Source: Xestospongia bergquistia (Eukaryota; Porifera; Demospongiae; Haplosclerida; Petrosiidae). From it: a stretch of 64,000 bases of DNA. The notes below the pieces were generated by a model. That model saw only the letters and a list, made by a program, of their open reading frames with translations, was not told the DNA's origin and made no database searches. Each line of letters opens with the position of its first letter. Position 1 is the stretch's first letter. Made by a program: the position numbers and the translations under genes. Of this stretch, positions 45,655 to 58,891 are shown piece by piece. The stretch covers positions 808,501-872,500 of the forward strand of contig OZ014411.1 of the NCBI GenBank assembly GCA_963965975.1, in the 5' to 3' direction.

Positions 45655-45830
45655 TCAAAAACTCACTTATTTACCTTGAAACTATTTGCAAAGATAGTAG
45701 AAATACTTCCAAGCTATCGTTGAGTGATTTCATTTGGCTGTTGTAACAATAGAAGGCTAAACAACTGCTGAGATAACAAACCATGTTTCTTTCCCTTAAT
45801 GTGTCACTAGATTGTATCAGGACAAACTGT
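45655..45830 (+). repeat. repeat Y fragment
   Basis: CAAAAACTCACTTATTTACC, TTGAAACTATTTGCAAAGAT and AGAAGGCTAAACAACTGCTG match the 3' half of repeat Y; the palindrome is not included. Confidence 0.55.
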
Positions 45831-48339
45831 TTGTAGGATCAAAGTCTGTTATTTTTATGCAAATGACAATTTGCTGTTATTTGAAAGTTGAAGGCTCAAG
45901 TTCTTCTAACTCATTAACTTTAGGAGTAATGCTTCTTTTTAATTGTCTGTGGCTCCAAAGTTTATAGGATCATTCTCAAGACACATTCTGTTGTGTAGAA
46001 CTATTTGTTCCTTTGATCTTTCATATTATATAATTTACACATACATTAGCTAATATTAGCCAACATCTTTGAAACAATTTACTTGTAATCTGTGAAAGCT
46101 TTTAAGTACAAGTTGACCTGACTTTTACTTAACTTCTCATTTGATATAACGTTAAAAAAGGAATAAAATTGCTATAAATTGAGTTAATCCATTATATTTC
46201 ATATCAATTCCTTGTATAGTTGAAAACATCGTGAGAATATTGTAGAATGATGATTGCATGACTTACACTGTAATAACAGCAATGTATGTATGGTTATGAT
46301 CACTAATATTGTATTGATCTATGATTAAAAATAATTGCCAAAAAATTACAATTCTATGTCCTTGTATATTTGCTATAGTGCTATTTTTATTGTCTTCTAT
46401 AAAGAAACAAACAGACTTGACAACTGTAGCAAAGATATGTTTTAGAGTTCAATGACTAGAAGGAAAAAGATGGCACATCTAAAATGAATCAGTATTATTA
46501 AAAGTCAGTACACTAAAGATGTTATAAAAATCAGCCAATAATATAAAAACCAAATACAATAGGTATTGTCAAAATAACAATGAACAAACAACTTAAATGT
46601 AAAATAGAGCAAAGGATAGAATTTGTCCAAGTATGGAGATTTCAGGAACTAGTTAGAAGGACCCCAATTAAGTGTTTGGTTCTTATAGAATTAGCTGATT
46701 TTTGTAACATCTTTGGTGTACTGACTTTTAACTTTTAATAGAAGAAACTTATATAATACTTAATCAGAAAAGAGCTGTAGAAAGCTGTTAGCTCTGTGGA
46801 AACTCTCCTGTTGTGTATAGCCCAGTGAATGATATCTATTGTTCTTATTTATCTAAAACGGATGACTCTGTAAAATATAGCACACTTGGGAAGTATTCAT
46901 TATATCTTTCTACAGAATAAGAGAGTAGAAAGAATCAGACAACTAAATCTATTTCATTAATCTATCTGGATCATCAATTCATGAAATGTCCACTTGTTAT
47001 AGCTTGATATCACACCTGTCAAACAACAAACATTAATTGTACCTAACTAAAGCTGTACCAAATAGAGGTATATTTAATTAAGTTACATGTAGACTCAAAC
47101 TTCTGTTGCTTTAAATTTCAGAATATAGTCAATATATCTGAAGCAAATAACTGCATGGATGGATAGATAGTTGATGCTCTGTATGAAGGAGAAAATGGAG
47201 AGATGTTGAAGAATGTCATTACACAAGATATGTTTAATACTACCTGGTTGCAATGTGTTTAGCCAATGGCCTGTTATAACTAGAATGAATCAGATCTTAC
47301 GTGTATCTAATCTGTGCTTTATGGGGAGGGAAGAGAGAGAGGCAGAACAAGTGAAAGAGAGGTTGGTTTACATTCAATATAGAGATCTTTTTTATCTAGC
47401 AACAATTTAAGTAAACAAACTTTTGATCAGAGTTATTATTAAAAAACAGTAACAATGAGAGCTATATAGAAACAAATTGATTAATATAAATAAAAAGTAT
47501 AATAGAAAAGTAAGAGATTCTACAACTTTGTTTGAGATCTTTGTATTGTACTAACATTAGCTATTCCTAAAATGAAATGACTATATTTTCTTGGATTCTG
47601 TGATCAGTACATCCATCATTCTTGTAAGTTTTTGTATCATCAACTTCACACTAAACAATGTATTCAGTGGAGGCAGAAGCGCATGAGCATCGCTTCGCGA
47701 CGCTCTTGCGCTCCTGGTGGAGGTAATGCTTTTATAATTAATATGTTTCTATCTATTCATGAAAATTGTTGATGTGGAATTGCTTTCAGTACCAGCAATA
47801 TCAAATGACAGCCTTCACAATAACAGAAAGAAAGGCAAGAACATGAAGATTGTAAAGAAAATAATATCTACTGATGATCTGTTATATTGTCTTGAACTTT
47901 GAAAATTGTGTACTTTGTTCAAACAATTGCATCCGTCAAATGATGAAATGACTACACCTCTCCAGAGTGATTTTTAAGAAAATGTTAATGACAACAAATT
48001 ATTCAATTACTTTGCAGCTAAAAGACTGTACTTCCTTAGATCCCATGGTCACTTAAAGTACTTCCTATCATATTTCTATATGATAGTTTGAAGTTGAGAT
48101 GGTATGTGTCATTTTGAAGTGACTTTGAAACTAATAGACTATTTTATCATAGCACTGTTGTAGGGTATTAAAGTTACTTAATCAATATATGGATAGATGG
48201 ATGAATGGAGATGGATGAATAAATGGTTGGATAAATTGACAATTGTCTCACAGTGACACTTTGACAAAATTAGATATTAACATAACTGTATTGAATAAAA
48301 CAACAATGCATGTAATATATCAAATATGAATAGAATTTC
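45831..48339. other. 2.5 kb without recognised genes
   Basis: AT-rich; the only structured item is the hairpin at 47678-47712. An open frame at 47213-47410 has no family resemblance. Confidence 0.45.
47678..47712. repeat. GC-rich hairpin with flanking direct repeats
   Basis: AGCGCATGAGCATCGC, a TTC loop and GCGACGCTCTTGCGCT pair at 14 of 16 positions. GTGGAGG occurs just before (47668-47674) and just after (47717-47723), as in a short target duplication. The island is far more GC-rich than its surroundings. Confidence 0.6.
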
Positions 48340-48430
48340 AGTTACGAAAAAAACTCAATTTCTAATGTGTAGATAATATATTTAGTGTAAAGTTCCTATC
48401 GGAAGGAGATAAGGGAATAACAAAAACCTA
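48340..48430 (-). other. 3' flank of right-arm gene; inner edge of inverted duplication
   Basis: Matches 8526-8635 in reverse complement. Homology between the arms ends at about 48340. Confidence 0.55.
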
Positions 48431-48756
48431 CTACTGTTTAACATATTTAGTATACACTTTAGGTTTCTTTAGAAATGTACGAATATCATCACCAATTTGA
48501 CGATTGTTAACAATTGGACCTTCTACTTCCTCTAATAACACCTCCCATGTGGCTTCATTTGATTTCTCATCTAGCCATTTATTAATCACAGTTGACAGGT
48601 TCATCTCTGGTGAGTTATTACTTATCTTTAAGCTCTCTAATTCTCCAGTGTTGACTTCAAGTGAGTCCCCAATAAGGTACCAATTGGCTTTAATAGGCAT
48701 TAATAAAGCTAAAACATCTTTCTTTTTAGGAACTTTAGAAAGAATCTGGTCAATAT
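48431..48756 (-). CDS. Death-domain terminal exon (right arm)
   Basis: Acceptor TTGTAG then D-IDQILSKVPKKKDVLALL, WYLIGDSLEVNTGELESL, INKWLDEKSNEATWEVLLEE and IGDDIRTFLKKPKVY, with stop TAG at 48431-48433. Same length as the left-arm exon (326 bp). Conserved Trp, Leu and charged positions support a folded Death domain able to recruit other Death-domain proteins. It is the 3' end of the convergent partner gene. Confidence 0.85.
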
Positions 48757-48855
48757 CTACAATAGTATATACACAGCCTTAAAATCAAGTTTTAAACAGT
48801 ATTATAGTAATAATGACAAACATACAAGCAAGCCATTAACTTTTAATAGTCTTAC

Positions 48856-49155
48856 CTAATACATTTCCTACTGATGTATCAATATGTGATGAATCAGTAG
48901 TGTCATTTGATTTTTCTATATTACATGAGAAATGAGGAATATTAATAGTAACAATGATTAATAAATTACTTGAAGGAGTACTGAAGCTAGCAGTAGTTTC
49001 TCCTGTTTTATCAGATGCTATCAGATAATATGTAATAAAGCAATATATCATTATACAAATTAAGACTAACCTTGAGATGTCTTCTCAACAAGTGATTTAG
49101 AGGCACGTTTAATGTCATCATCAGTTAATGGAGGATCAGCAAGGTAGGCAAGATC
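48856..49155 (-). CDS. linker exons (right arm)
   Basis: 49155-49071 (85 bp, DLAYLADPPLTDDDIKRASK...) is followed by 49017-48856. The latter reads ASDKTGETTASFSTPSS, then a 54-bp AT-rich stretch with GT..AG ends (48969-48916) that is also open, then SNDTTDSSHIDTSVGNVL. Either the 54 bp is an intron or it is kept; both options keep the frame because it is a multiple of three. Junctions are phase 1 and lead in frame to the Death exon. The left-arm gene has two pairs of the Ser/Thr-rich mini-exons, this one only one. Confidence 0.6.
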
Positions 49156-49256
49156 CTGTACATGATGTACACAATAAGATGATGTTCAAAATTAAAACTA
49201 CATGTACATTGTTACACGTACACTAAGAGTTAATATGTAATAGTACATTTACTTAC

Positions 49257-51317
49257 CAAAGGATTACGTCCAGCAAAGACACTGAAACGGCTACAGTGCT
49301 CCTTTATAGACTCATAAGTACATTCAACAGATAACAAAAAAGTGTCACCACAGACATCTTGAATGTGTCGAAGATAATCATCTTGAACTGGTAACTCAGC
49401 ATTACTTGTATTGAACAGAGCTTTTGTTACCAAAGGAGCAATGTGAAAAAAAGGATCTTCATTTCCAACAATTTTTTGGACATCAATTGTAACATCATCT
49501 GTGCCTGTAACTTTAGCTTTAGTAAGAACAGCGAGAGCAACATCTTCCATTGAATAAAGTGTGCGTTTACAGACCTCAAGAGTACGAGCAGTAGATACCT
49601 GATCTGGTGCAATCATATATTCATCACTTGTACATGAACAAAACTGCTCCTTAAGACTCAGGACTTTCTTAATGACTGAGTTAAAAACTTGGCAACTTTC
49701 CTCCATTTCCTTGTTTGATGTAAGTACTGTAACACAACGATTGTATTCAGATACTTCAACGACAACTTCAAATTTGCTCTTAAAATATATACCATTAGTC
49801 CATACTGTACAACGACGAGTTAACTTTTGTACAGTAGGGCTAGTTTCATTAATTACACCAGGTTTTCTTTTTGGAGGGAGGCAGTAAATATAGGCGAGGC
49901 AAAGAAGAAGAACGTGAAGAAAACGTGTTGAAAGGAATTGATTTGGATCAGGACACCACAGACACCATCCTAACCCATTCTCTATTTTGATATCAGTGGG
50001 AGGTTCAGCACTGATGAGTGCTGGAAAAAATAAGAGTTCATCTAATGGCAGAGGTATTGATGCCGACATGTTAGTTTCAAGATCACCAAGTGTATCTGAT
50101 TCAATGACATGACAAAACTGCAGACTTTTAAGAAAACCAACTAACATATCAGTATTGTGATCAGGAAATGCTTTCTTGAGAGATGATAAAGGTATAATGC
50201 CAGTATTACTAGCCATATCTTGATAAACATGCTTAATTACTGCTGGGGCAAAGAGGACACCATTGATTTCTGAAAGTAGAGAAGCTCTGTTTATAACTAT
50301 CCAACTTTGACCTTTCTCATTTCTGAGGAATAAGATAAGACCCTTATCACTTAAAATAGTCAGAAATTCAAGTAACACTGACATTTCAGATGGAAGAGAA
50401 GGATCATTACGCTCATTTAATAAAGTACATAGCTCTTCTAAACTAATGGCTACTCTTTGAAGAAGCTGCAGGAAAGAATATTGGACGTGGCAATAAAAAC
50501 TAATTTTGTCAGATCGATCAAGAACAGCTTTACAGCTCTGTGACAAAATAATGATGAACTCCTTGATTCCTTTCCCTCCAGGACGATGGCATTCCATTGG
50601 TAGAAACCCACAGAATTGTTGTGTATAAATAGCCTTCTTGGCAACGTCACGAACCAATTCAGAGATTGGATCCAAGCTAGTAGTTAGCTTATCTAGTCGA
50701 CTTCCAATGACAATAATTTGTGATCGCTTTGAACTCTTCATTCCTTTGTTGATGTTTTCAATGAAGTTAAACCAGTAGTATAACTCCTTTCTCATAGTGT
50801 TTCTGTCATTAATTAGCTTGGAAAGAACCAAAAACACAGCAGGTGAGTTAAGCATTAGATTTTCTAGGACAGCAGCATGACTACTGTAATATTCTTTATG
50901 ACCAGCGAGGTCATAGAGGACAACATTCCCAATTTCATGACTTGTAAAGGTATGTGCATTAATACCAGCTGTTAGTGGTTCTGCTGTGACACATTCCAAT
51001 GTATCAAACTTGTGATCAGGTGGTTTCTTAGCTCGTTCCATGATGACAGCAGTAAGAGAACTTTTCCCTGCAGTAGTGTTGCCACACATAAAGACTTTAC
51101 CATAGGATTCCACAGGGAAGTCAGCTTGACTTTGCTGAAATGGCTCAAATATTTTTAAAATCTCAAATCGATTCTTGTGATGTTCAGGAATGAGTTCCAT
51201 AGGTACTTGTTCTCTGTTATTCTTGGACATTGGATTGACTCGCCCAGATGATAAGAGAAACTTGATGGCGTCAACTGAACCATTAGAACAAGCATCATGA
51301 AGTGGTGTGTTTCCACT
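49257..51317 (-). CDS. ankyrin + ROC GTPase + COR exon of DAPK1-like gene (right arm)
   Basis: 2,061 bp, 687 codons, the same length and phases as the left-arm exon, ending CCT-TTG before GTAAGT. It starts with an ankyrin repeat (SGNTPLHDACSNGSVDAIKF). The ROC domain has the P-loop GNTTAGKSS at 51083-51057, DLAGH at 50912-50898 and a GSRLDKL G4-like motif. The COR region contains KISFYCHVQYSFLQLLQRVA and GLILFLRNEKGQSW. No stop or frameshift is present. Changes relative to the left arm are spread out and include no loss of a nucleotide-binding motif, so both copies look selected. Expected role: a GTP-regulated scaffold joining ankyrin partners to Death-domain signalling; the kinase that DAPK1 has is not visible because the 5' end is outside the window. 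Confidence 0.88.
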
Positions 51318-52391
51318 CTAAGAGAGGAAGAATAGTATTAAAGTTCCAAAATATAAAATTCCTTAATATTTATATTGATAAATAGCAACAAAATGAAACA
51401 ATGTTGATACAGTTGCATTTGAAAACATATGACCTAGTTGTATTAATGTAGAAAATGTTAAACCAGTTATATAGTCATTTTTTAATATTATTTAATTGTT
51501 GACCAGTTAATAAAATAATGAAAATGATCATCTTTTAAAGCAATTAAAGTACCAAATTGTTTATGACAACATTCTGAACATATGGCTTGATTCTGGTTTG
51601 TAAAGATCAATATATAAAGATCAAGAATGACATCTCTAAGAGTTGCAACAGTGCATAATAAACAAGTACACACTAGCTTTAGATCTGAGCATGACTTTGG
51701 CTGCTATAGCATTTCTATATTGTGTAATGGCTACCTAGATAGAGTATATTAAATGTTTAAAACTGTAAGTCATTGCTATGTGGTATTTCCAATTATTAAT
51801 AGAGAAGAAGGAAAACTAATATTATAGCTTGTAAACATGGAAATTGACCAGAGGTACCTATATTTAAGAGGTATCTATACTAGAAGTTAATAGGTAACAA
51901 GTTGTGGCATAGTACTATATCATACTTTATTAAATTCCACTCATATCAATAATTTAGGGTGTTGCCATTCTGTTTAATATCTACTACATCTCCATTGGCA
52001 AGCCTTTAGAAAATTCTAAACCTTTTTTGTTATGAGAGTGCCATAATTATTTTCTCAACTAAACATATACTTTGAATAAGCAACTGCCATGATTTAACAG
52101 CGAGAGTAGACATCATGGTTGTATTATAACACCTGACTTGAATAAGTTGATGGTGTGGATGTGCCTGCAAACATGCCAGCATTTCCTAGCATATTATCAT
52201 ATTTTACTATTCAATTGCAAGTGTTAGTGATGTGTAAGTTAACTGTTGAGAGGTTTCAACATAAAGTAATAGTTACTTATATATTAAAAAGTCATCAGTT
52301 GTCATGTACATTAGCAGTTACTATAAGTGAGGAGGTCATTTCATTCAAAACACACTAGATATTACAACAATATGATGGAAGTGGACATATT

Positions 52392-52429
<38 letters not shown>

Positions 52430-52566
52430 CACAGTATTGTATATATGTATATACATGTATAACTACATGGTCCAAAACTATCTTAGAACCATGTGACATC
52501 CTGCCTGCCCACATCAGAAACACTATCTTGTACAAAGGATGTTTTTTAACATTTAATCATACTCAC
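51318..52566 (-). other. intron, right-arm gene
   Basis: Contains the sequence near 51730 shared with the left-arm intron at about 4410, and from about 51820 a long segment repeated at about 55610-57100. (AT)n at 52394-52426. Confidence 0.55.
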
Positions 52567-52665
52567 CACGTTCGTAACATCAATCTGAGCAGTATGATCC
52601 ATAATTGCACTAATAAGGTCAACATTGTTATTGTAGGCTGCACAGTGTAAAGCAGTATCATAATC
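52567..52665 (-). CDS. ankyrin repeat exon
   Basis: 99 bp, phase 0: DYDTALHCAAYNNNVDLISA to VTNV, AG acceptor and GTGAGT donor. Counterpart of 3006-3104. Confidence 0.82.
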
Positions 52666-53957
52666 CTAAAAATACAAAGACAGTGTAACAAGTCATTTCT
52701 ATTATGTAGCAATAATGCTACTACAATAGATTAATATACATCATTTTACATATTAGCAACATATAATATGTATATAGTGTAATTTAATATGCAGCATAAA
52801 GTGTATATGTCAACACAATATGGTGTTTATATTGATAGACTTTCAATATTTTAATAATTAAGTGATATATAGAAAAACAAACAACTATGTATAGATTCCA
52901 TTTCAAGTAATACGTCTATCACCTATTGTGTTATATTATACAAGGTGCTGGAGGTTAAATAAGCTAGCCTTCCTACATTAACAAATTGATTGGGTAAGGT
53001 AGTCTTCTTTTCAAACTACTATGCCAAAGAGATGCATTGTAGTAGACATACATGGTCCAGAGAACCATATCTTATACTGTAGCTGGTCTTGGGGACAACT
53101 TATGTCATGACAGTGCTAGAATTCATAATAAATATTACTCCATGTATAAGTGTCTCTATAGTTTATTTTACATATGGTACGTCAATGTCATATGAAAATT
53201 TAATATCCAGCAGGTTTATGTTATAAGTCCAGTAAGGACATGTACCCTTAGTACCATTATAGAGACTTATGAGATATTGTGTTCTCTTCAATAAAAAGAT
53301 AACTAAGTATGGATTACAGTAGTGTAGAATGTTCTTAATATTAGCAAGCCTGAAAGTAACATTCACATTAGAAGAACAACTACAATCTTTCTCCATTAAT
53401 TATCTATAGAGATTCATAAGCTCACTTTCTATTGCTACTGTAGTAAAGACAAAGAAATCATTGTCAATATCACTTAATCAATTTTCTTGGGACAGAAAAT
53501 GATATAAAGACTAGTATTGGGCCAATCACTCAATTCTAATTTCATCACGTCAATGTTATTATCATAACATGAGACCTGAATCTAGAGCTAGTATTACTAG
53601 AAATGATAAGAAACAGGACTTCGATTCTATCATCCTACATTTCTTGTACCAACAGAGTTCATACAAAGATACAAGATATTATATTAATTGACTATGGTAG
53701 ATTGGGAACAAGTCTACTCTCTTACATTCCACATAATTCCAATATGCAAGTGGGCCTAGTTTACTGTTAGATCATCAACAGGCTGATACATCTAGTTTGT
53801 TTCTAGATTATCCTACATCTATTGCTTTATTGATAAGGATGAGATATTTGACAATCAGCTTAGAAGAAGCCAGCTCACTTGACTATAGATATGTAAACAT
53901 ATTAACTACTACTGCAAGTGGTTTTATTAACTAGTATTACAACTTATATTAACTCAC

Positions 53958-54056
53958 ATTATCCTTAACATCAACAGAACAGCCACATTCCATCAGTAGA
54001 AGTGCAACATCTTTAAGGTTATTCTTAGCAGCCACATAGAGTGGAGTCGCTCCATC
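53958..54056 (-). CDS. ankyrin repeat exon
   Basis: 99 bp, phase 0: DGATPLYVAAKNNLKDVALL to VDVKDN. Its donor-side intron contains the repeated block seen beside other exons of the array (53690-53950). Confidence 0.82.
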
Positions 54057-57000
54057 CTAATAAAGATATGTATAGACTGTACTTGTATTTATATACATCT
54101 ATTTAGAAATTTGTAATTGTTTGATTTTTAAGATCAAACCTTAACAAGAATGTGTACAATATGGTTTTTGAATACACTCTACCAAAGTTAAACCATTAAC
54201 TTTTGAATGGATGTATTCAATATGGCATCTGAAACTACAATTATTATTGTCAGTCTTTGACCAAAAAAATGATTTAGACATCATTTCCAGCTCTGTCGTC
54301 CCAATGAAACTTAATGCAGGATTTACAAGACTTTAATTGACTGCAGTAGTCTGGGGGACAAGTCTACTCTCCTGTATTCCACATATTTCAATGTACCAGT
54401 AGGCCTAGTTTGCTTATAGGTCACCCTATGTCCATCTGTTTGTTGATAAGAGCTCTTTGTAGTTGTACTTAATAATTATTCTTGTAGATATAGAAACTAA
54501 TACATTGTTATAATGATAGCTCTATTATAGTTGTCATATTGCATTTAACATTAGGTAATGGTCAAGTGCTTATTTAAACATTTTAAAGAATGCAGGCCTG
54601 TGACAAAAATTGTCAACAATCAATGGTACTTACTGTACAATTTGTCAGTGAACTAGAGAGCTAAGGTTTGTGTATCAATGACTCCAAAAGTATCTTACTA
54701 TTGACTACTCATATCTATCAGTTAATTCATATGCCAGTAAATTTGTCTAAGTTATCCCATACTCTCAGGATGTGTAGATGCAATTTCTACTAGAATATTA
54801 ATACACTCTAGATATTAAAGGAAAGACAATTACTGTCAGTAGTAGTCAGTATAAATTACATAATAGTTGCTATTGGATCCATTAAATTTTATATCAAAAC
54901 TTAAGGTAGATGTGAATTATTTAGGCATCGTTAATAATATAATGTTTGTCTTTACCCTCCAAGAGCTCTCAGTGTTTGTATATTATTAATAAATACTGGT
55001 TGCATATATGTTTCTAGAACCTATTTAACAATCATTACTTAGTTACTATGTAAGTCAAATTGCACTGACTCTAGATGTCAATACAAGATATATTTTGTAA
55101 TTTTTATTCAATCTAGGAACAATTATAATGGAAAACATTTGGTAATATTGTAGTAGGAGAACCAATTAACTTAAGGGCCAGAAGATGCCTGAATTGCTGC
55201 CTATACTTACATGACTAGAGTGCAGTTAGCCATCAATGAAGACAAAGTGACTCAATATTGTGATTGTTGTCATGAGCATTAATCATAACAATGTCTGAGC
55301 TCCTTAGTTTTACAACTGTTTCAAAACAAGTGTAATATAAACAACAAAAATGAACTAACTAAAATATACTACTAATGTGCTAACTATTGATTCTGTTGTC
55401 TTGCTGCATTTCTTTCTAAAGTCTAAAGTTGTCATGACAGTACCAATGTGTCCTTATAAAATTTGATACAGCAACTACTCTCTATTACTAGTTAATGAAC
55501 TATGAACACTCTAAATTCAATTTTCATAATACAAACATGCACTGAACGTTAGTTGTAATTAATCAAAATCAAGTAAACTAATTACAAAACTAAAAGGAAA
55601 CTAATATTATAGCATATTATATATGTGAAAATTAACCAGAGGGGTATCTATATTGGAGAGGTGTCTATATTAGAAGTTATTGGGTAACAAGTTTGTATTA
55701 TACATCAATTTATTAAATACTACTCATCAATAAGTTAAAGTATTGTCATTCTGCTTACTATCTACTACATATTCAATGGCAACATTTTAGAAAAAATATT
55801 AAAAATGTCCTAACTGGTGGAAAAGATTATTATATTTATGTCTTCAACTAAAAGTATACTTTGACTAAGGATCTGCCATGATTAAATAGTGAGATTAAGT
55901 ATCATGGGTGTACTAATAAGTACCTGACTGGAATAAATGGATGGTGTGGGTGTGCCAGCAAACATGCTAGCATTTCCTAACATGTTATTTTTTTTACTAT
56001 TCAATAGCAAGTGCTAGTGCTGTCTTAGTTAAACTGTTGAGAAGTTTCAAAATAAAGGAATGTCTAGTTTGAGTTAACACGTTGTCATAAATGTTGTGAT
56101 TGAAATAACCTCTGGGGCATTTAGTTAAGGGAACTACAGTATACATATATATATATGCAACTCAGAAGACTGGGAAGTTGAGGAAGTTTTAGTGCTGCTT
56201 AAAGACAATTTTTAACTTCTCATCAGACGTTAAAACAATATGATGGAAGTGGACACACACACACACGTATATGTATAATATATATATATATATATATATG
56301 CATAATATAGTAGAGTAACTGCATGTATAACAAAAAGGGCTAGTTTGCTTCTAGACCCTTGTACACCCATTGGCTTGTTGATAAGGAGGAGGTATTTGCA
56401 ATTGTTTGAGGAGAGGCAAGCTCATTAGACTACAAATATATAAACATATGGATTACTACTGTTGGTGGTCTATTATATTATATTATACAAGGTGCAGGAG
56501 ATTAAATAAGCTAGCCTTCCTACATTGACAAATTGACTGACTAAAGTAGTTTTGTTCCCAAACTACATGCTAACAAGAGATGCATTACAGTAGCCACACA
56601 TGGTCCAGGGGAACCTATCTTATGCTGTTAATTGTCCTAGGGGATGAGTTATAGCATGACAACATCAGGGTCCATAGTTAATAATACTCTATTTGTAGGT
56701 GTCTCTAAGTTATTTTGGATAATGGTACCTTCATGTCATATGAAATCTAAACTATCCAGCAAATCTATGTTAAAAGTCAAGTAAGCATATTGCATGTACC
56801 CTTAGTGACACTGTAGAGACATATCAAACATTGTGCTCTCTTCAATAAATAAGATACCTAAGTGTGCAATACAGTATACTGTAATCCACACTATACACAT
56901 TTATACTACACACTACATACTACGTAGTATAGGATGTTTTTAATATTAGTAAGCCTGAAACTAACATACATATTAAGAAGAACAACAGTTATATTTCTCC

Positions 57001-57559
57001 ATCGAGTATATAATATATATATTCATAAGTTAACTTTCTACTGACACTGTAGTACAGACAAGCAAATCATTATCAATATCAATCTCTTAAATAATTTTCT
57101 TGGGACAGGAAATGATAGTATGTATTCCAGTATTGGACCAATTATTCAGTACCAATTGCATAATGTGAATGTCCTTATCATCACATGACATCTGAAAATA
57201 GAGTTATTATTGCTAGACAGGACAAGAAACAGGATGTGAACATCATCATTCCTATATTTGCTGTCCCAAGAAAGTTAATACAAAGATACAAGAATTTAAG
57301 TGACTGCAGTAGTCTTGGGACAAGTATACTCTTCTGTATTCCATATATTTCATTATGTAAGCAAACCTAATTTCGTTTCTAGATTATCAGTGGGCCAGTA
57401 GCCTTCTAAAACCTCATATGCCCATCAGATTGTTAATATGGAGGAGATATATGCTCATAGGCTGAGGAGAGGCTAGCTTGCTAGATTACAGATATGTAAA
57501 CATATAAACTACTACCTGAAGTGATTTGTTAACTAGTACTACAACATATATCAACTCAC
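54057..57559 (-). repeat. long intron with duplicated exon-flank segment
   Basis: 55610-57550 repeats the order of 51820-53950 (for example ATTGACCAGAGG/ATTAACCAGAGG, ACTATTCAATTGCAAGTG/ACTATTCAATAGCAAGTG, ACATGGTCCAG, CTTGGGACAGGAAATGATA). The exon that should correspond to 52567-52665 is missing from this copy. (AT)n tracts lie at about 56278-56300. Confidence 0.55.
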
Positions 57560-57658
57560 GTTGTCCTTAGCATCAACTAAACAGCCACTCTCAATCAGAA
57601 GAAGTGCAATGTCTGTATGGTTATTCTCAGCAGCCACATGGAGTGCAGTCTGTCCAGA
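57560..57658 (-). CDS. ankyrin repeat exon
   Basis: 99 bp, phase 0: SGQTALHVAAENNHTDIALL to VDAKDN. ENNHTDI subtype. Confidence 0.83.
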
Positions 57659-58205
57659 CTAACAGAGATATAACATAAAGAGAATAAACAGATTTACATG
57701 TACACTGTACTTGTATTTATGTACATTTATTTAGAAATTTGACATTATTTTTTTTAAGATCAAATATTAACAAAAAGTTTCCAATACTCTACCAAAATTA
57801 CTCCACTAAATACTAAATGGATGAATTCAATATGACATCTGAAACTAGAGTTACTATTGGTAGATATGACAAGAAAAAGGACTTCGACATCATCATCATT
57901 CCTACATTTGTTGTCCTAAGAATGTTAAAGCAAAGAGACAAGACTTTAATTGACTAGGGGACAAACTAATCTCTTAAATTCCATTATTTCAATATTCAAG
58001 TATGTCTAGTTTGTTTCTAGACCATTAAACTTGAGTATGCCTAGTTGCTTCTAGACCCTCCTACACACATAAGCTTTAAGATAAGGAGTAGATATTTACC
58101 CATTGGCTGAGCAGAGGCTAGCTCACCAGACTACAGATATGTAAACATATAAACTACTCTACAATAGACAGTTTTGTTAACTAGAACTACAATATATTAA
58201 CTCAC

Positions 58206-58304
58206 CTTGTCCTTAGAACCAACTAAACAGCCACTCTCAATCAGAAGAAGTACAATATTTTTATGGTTATTCTTAGCAGCTACATATAGTGCAGTCCTTC
58301 CAGC
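58206..58304 (-). CDS. ankyrin repeat exon
   Basis: 99 bp, phase 0: AGRTALYVAAKNNHKNIVLL to VGSKDK. The most diverged of the ENNHTDI group. Confidence 0.82.
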
Positions 58305-58792
58305 CTAATTAAAATATGATATAAAAAGAATAAAGAGATGCACATGCACACTGTACTTGTATTTATGTACATGTATTTAGGAATTCGTAATTGTTTGTTT
58401 ATTAAGATCTAAAAGGTGTTTATTTACAAAAATGTGTTAAGCAGATGTATCAAACCCTAACACAAGACAGGGTTAATCACTTCATATCTATCTTCTACAT
58501 AGTAAGAAGTATGAAAATATCACCTTATATGAATACTTGCTTTGGAAATGTACTGCAGACTAGTACACTTCATGTTAACTTTGACCATGTAAATGACTAT
58601 ATCATAATGTTAATACAAATATCCCATTTTATGATAATAGTTTATTTATAGGTAGCAGATAGATCAGGTAATTAATAATTGATAAGTAAGATTAGGACAT
58701 AGTACTTGCTAGAGTACAGATATGTAAACAAATAAACTACTACCTGAAGTGATTTTGTTAACTAGTAAGTACTACAACATATATGAACTCAC

Positions 58793-58891
58793 ATTGTCCT
58801 TAGTATCAACTAAACAGCCACTCTCAATCAGAAGAAGTGTGATATCTGTATGGTTATTCTCAGCAGCCACATGAAGTGCAATCTGTCCATA
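58793..58891 (-). CDS. ankyrin repeat exon
   Basis: 99 bp, phase 0: YGQIALHVAAENNHTDITLL to VDTKDN. Has Ile where the family has Thr in the TPLH motif, which may weaken the turn. Confidence 0.8.
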
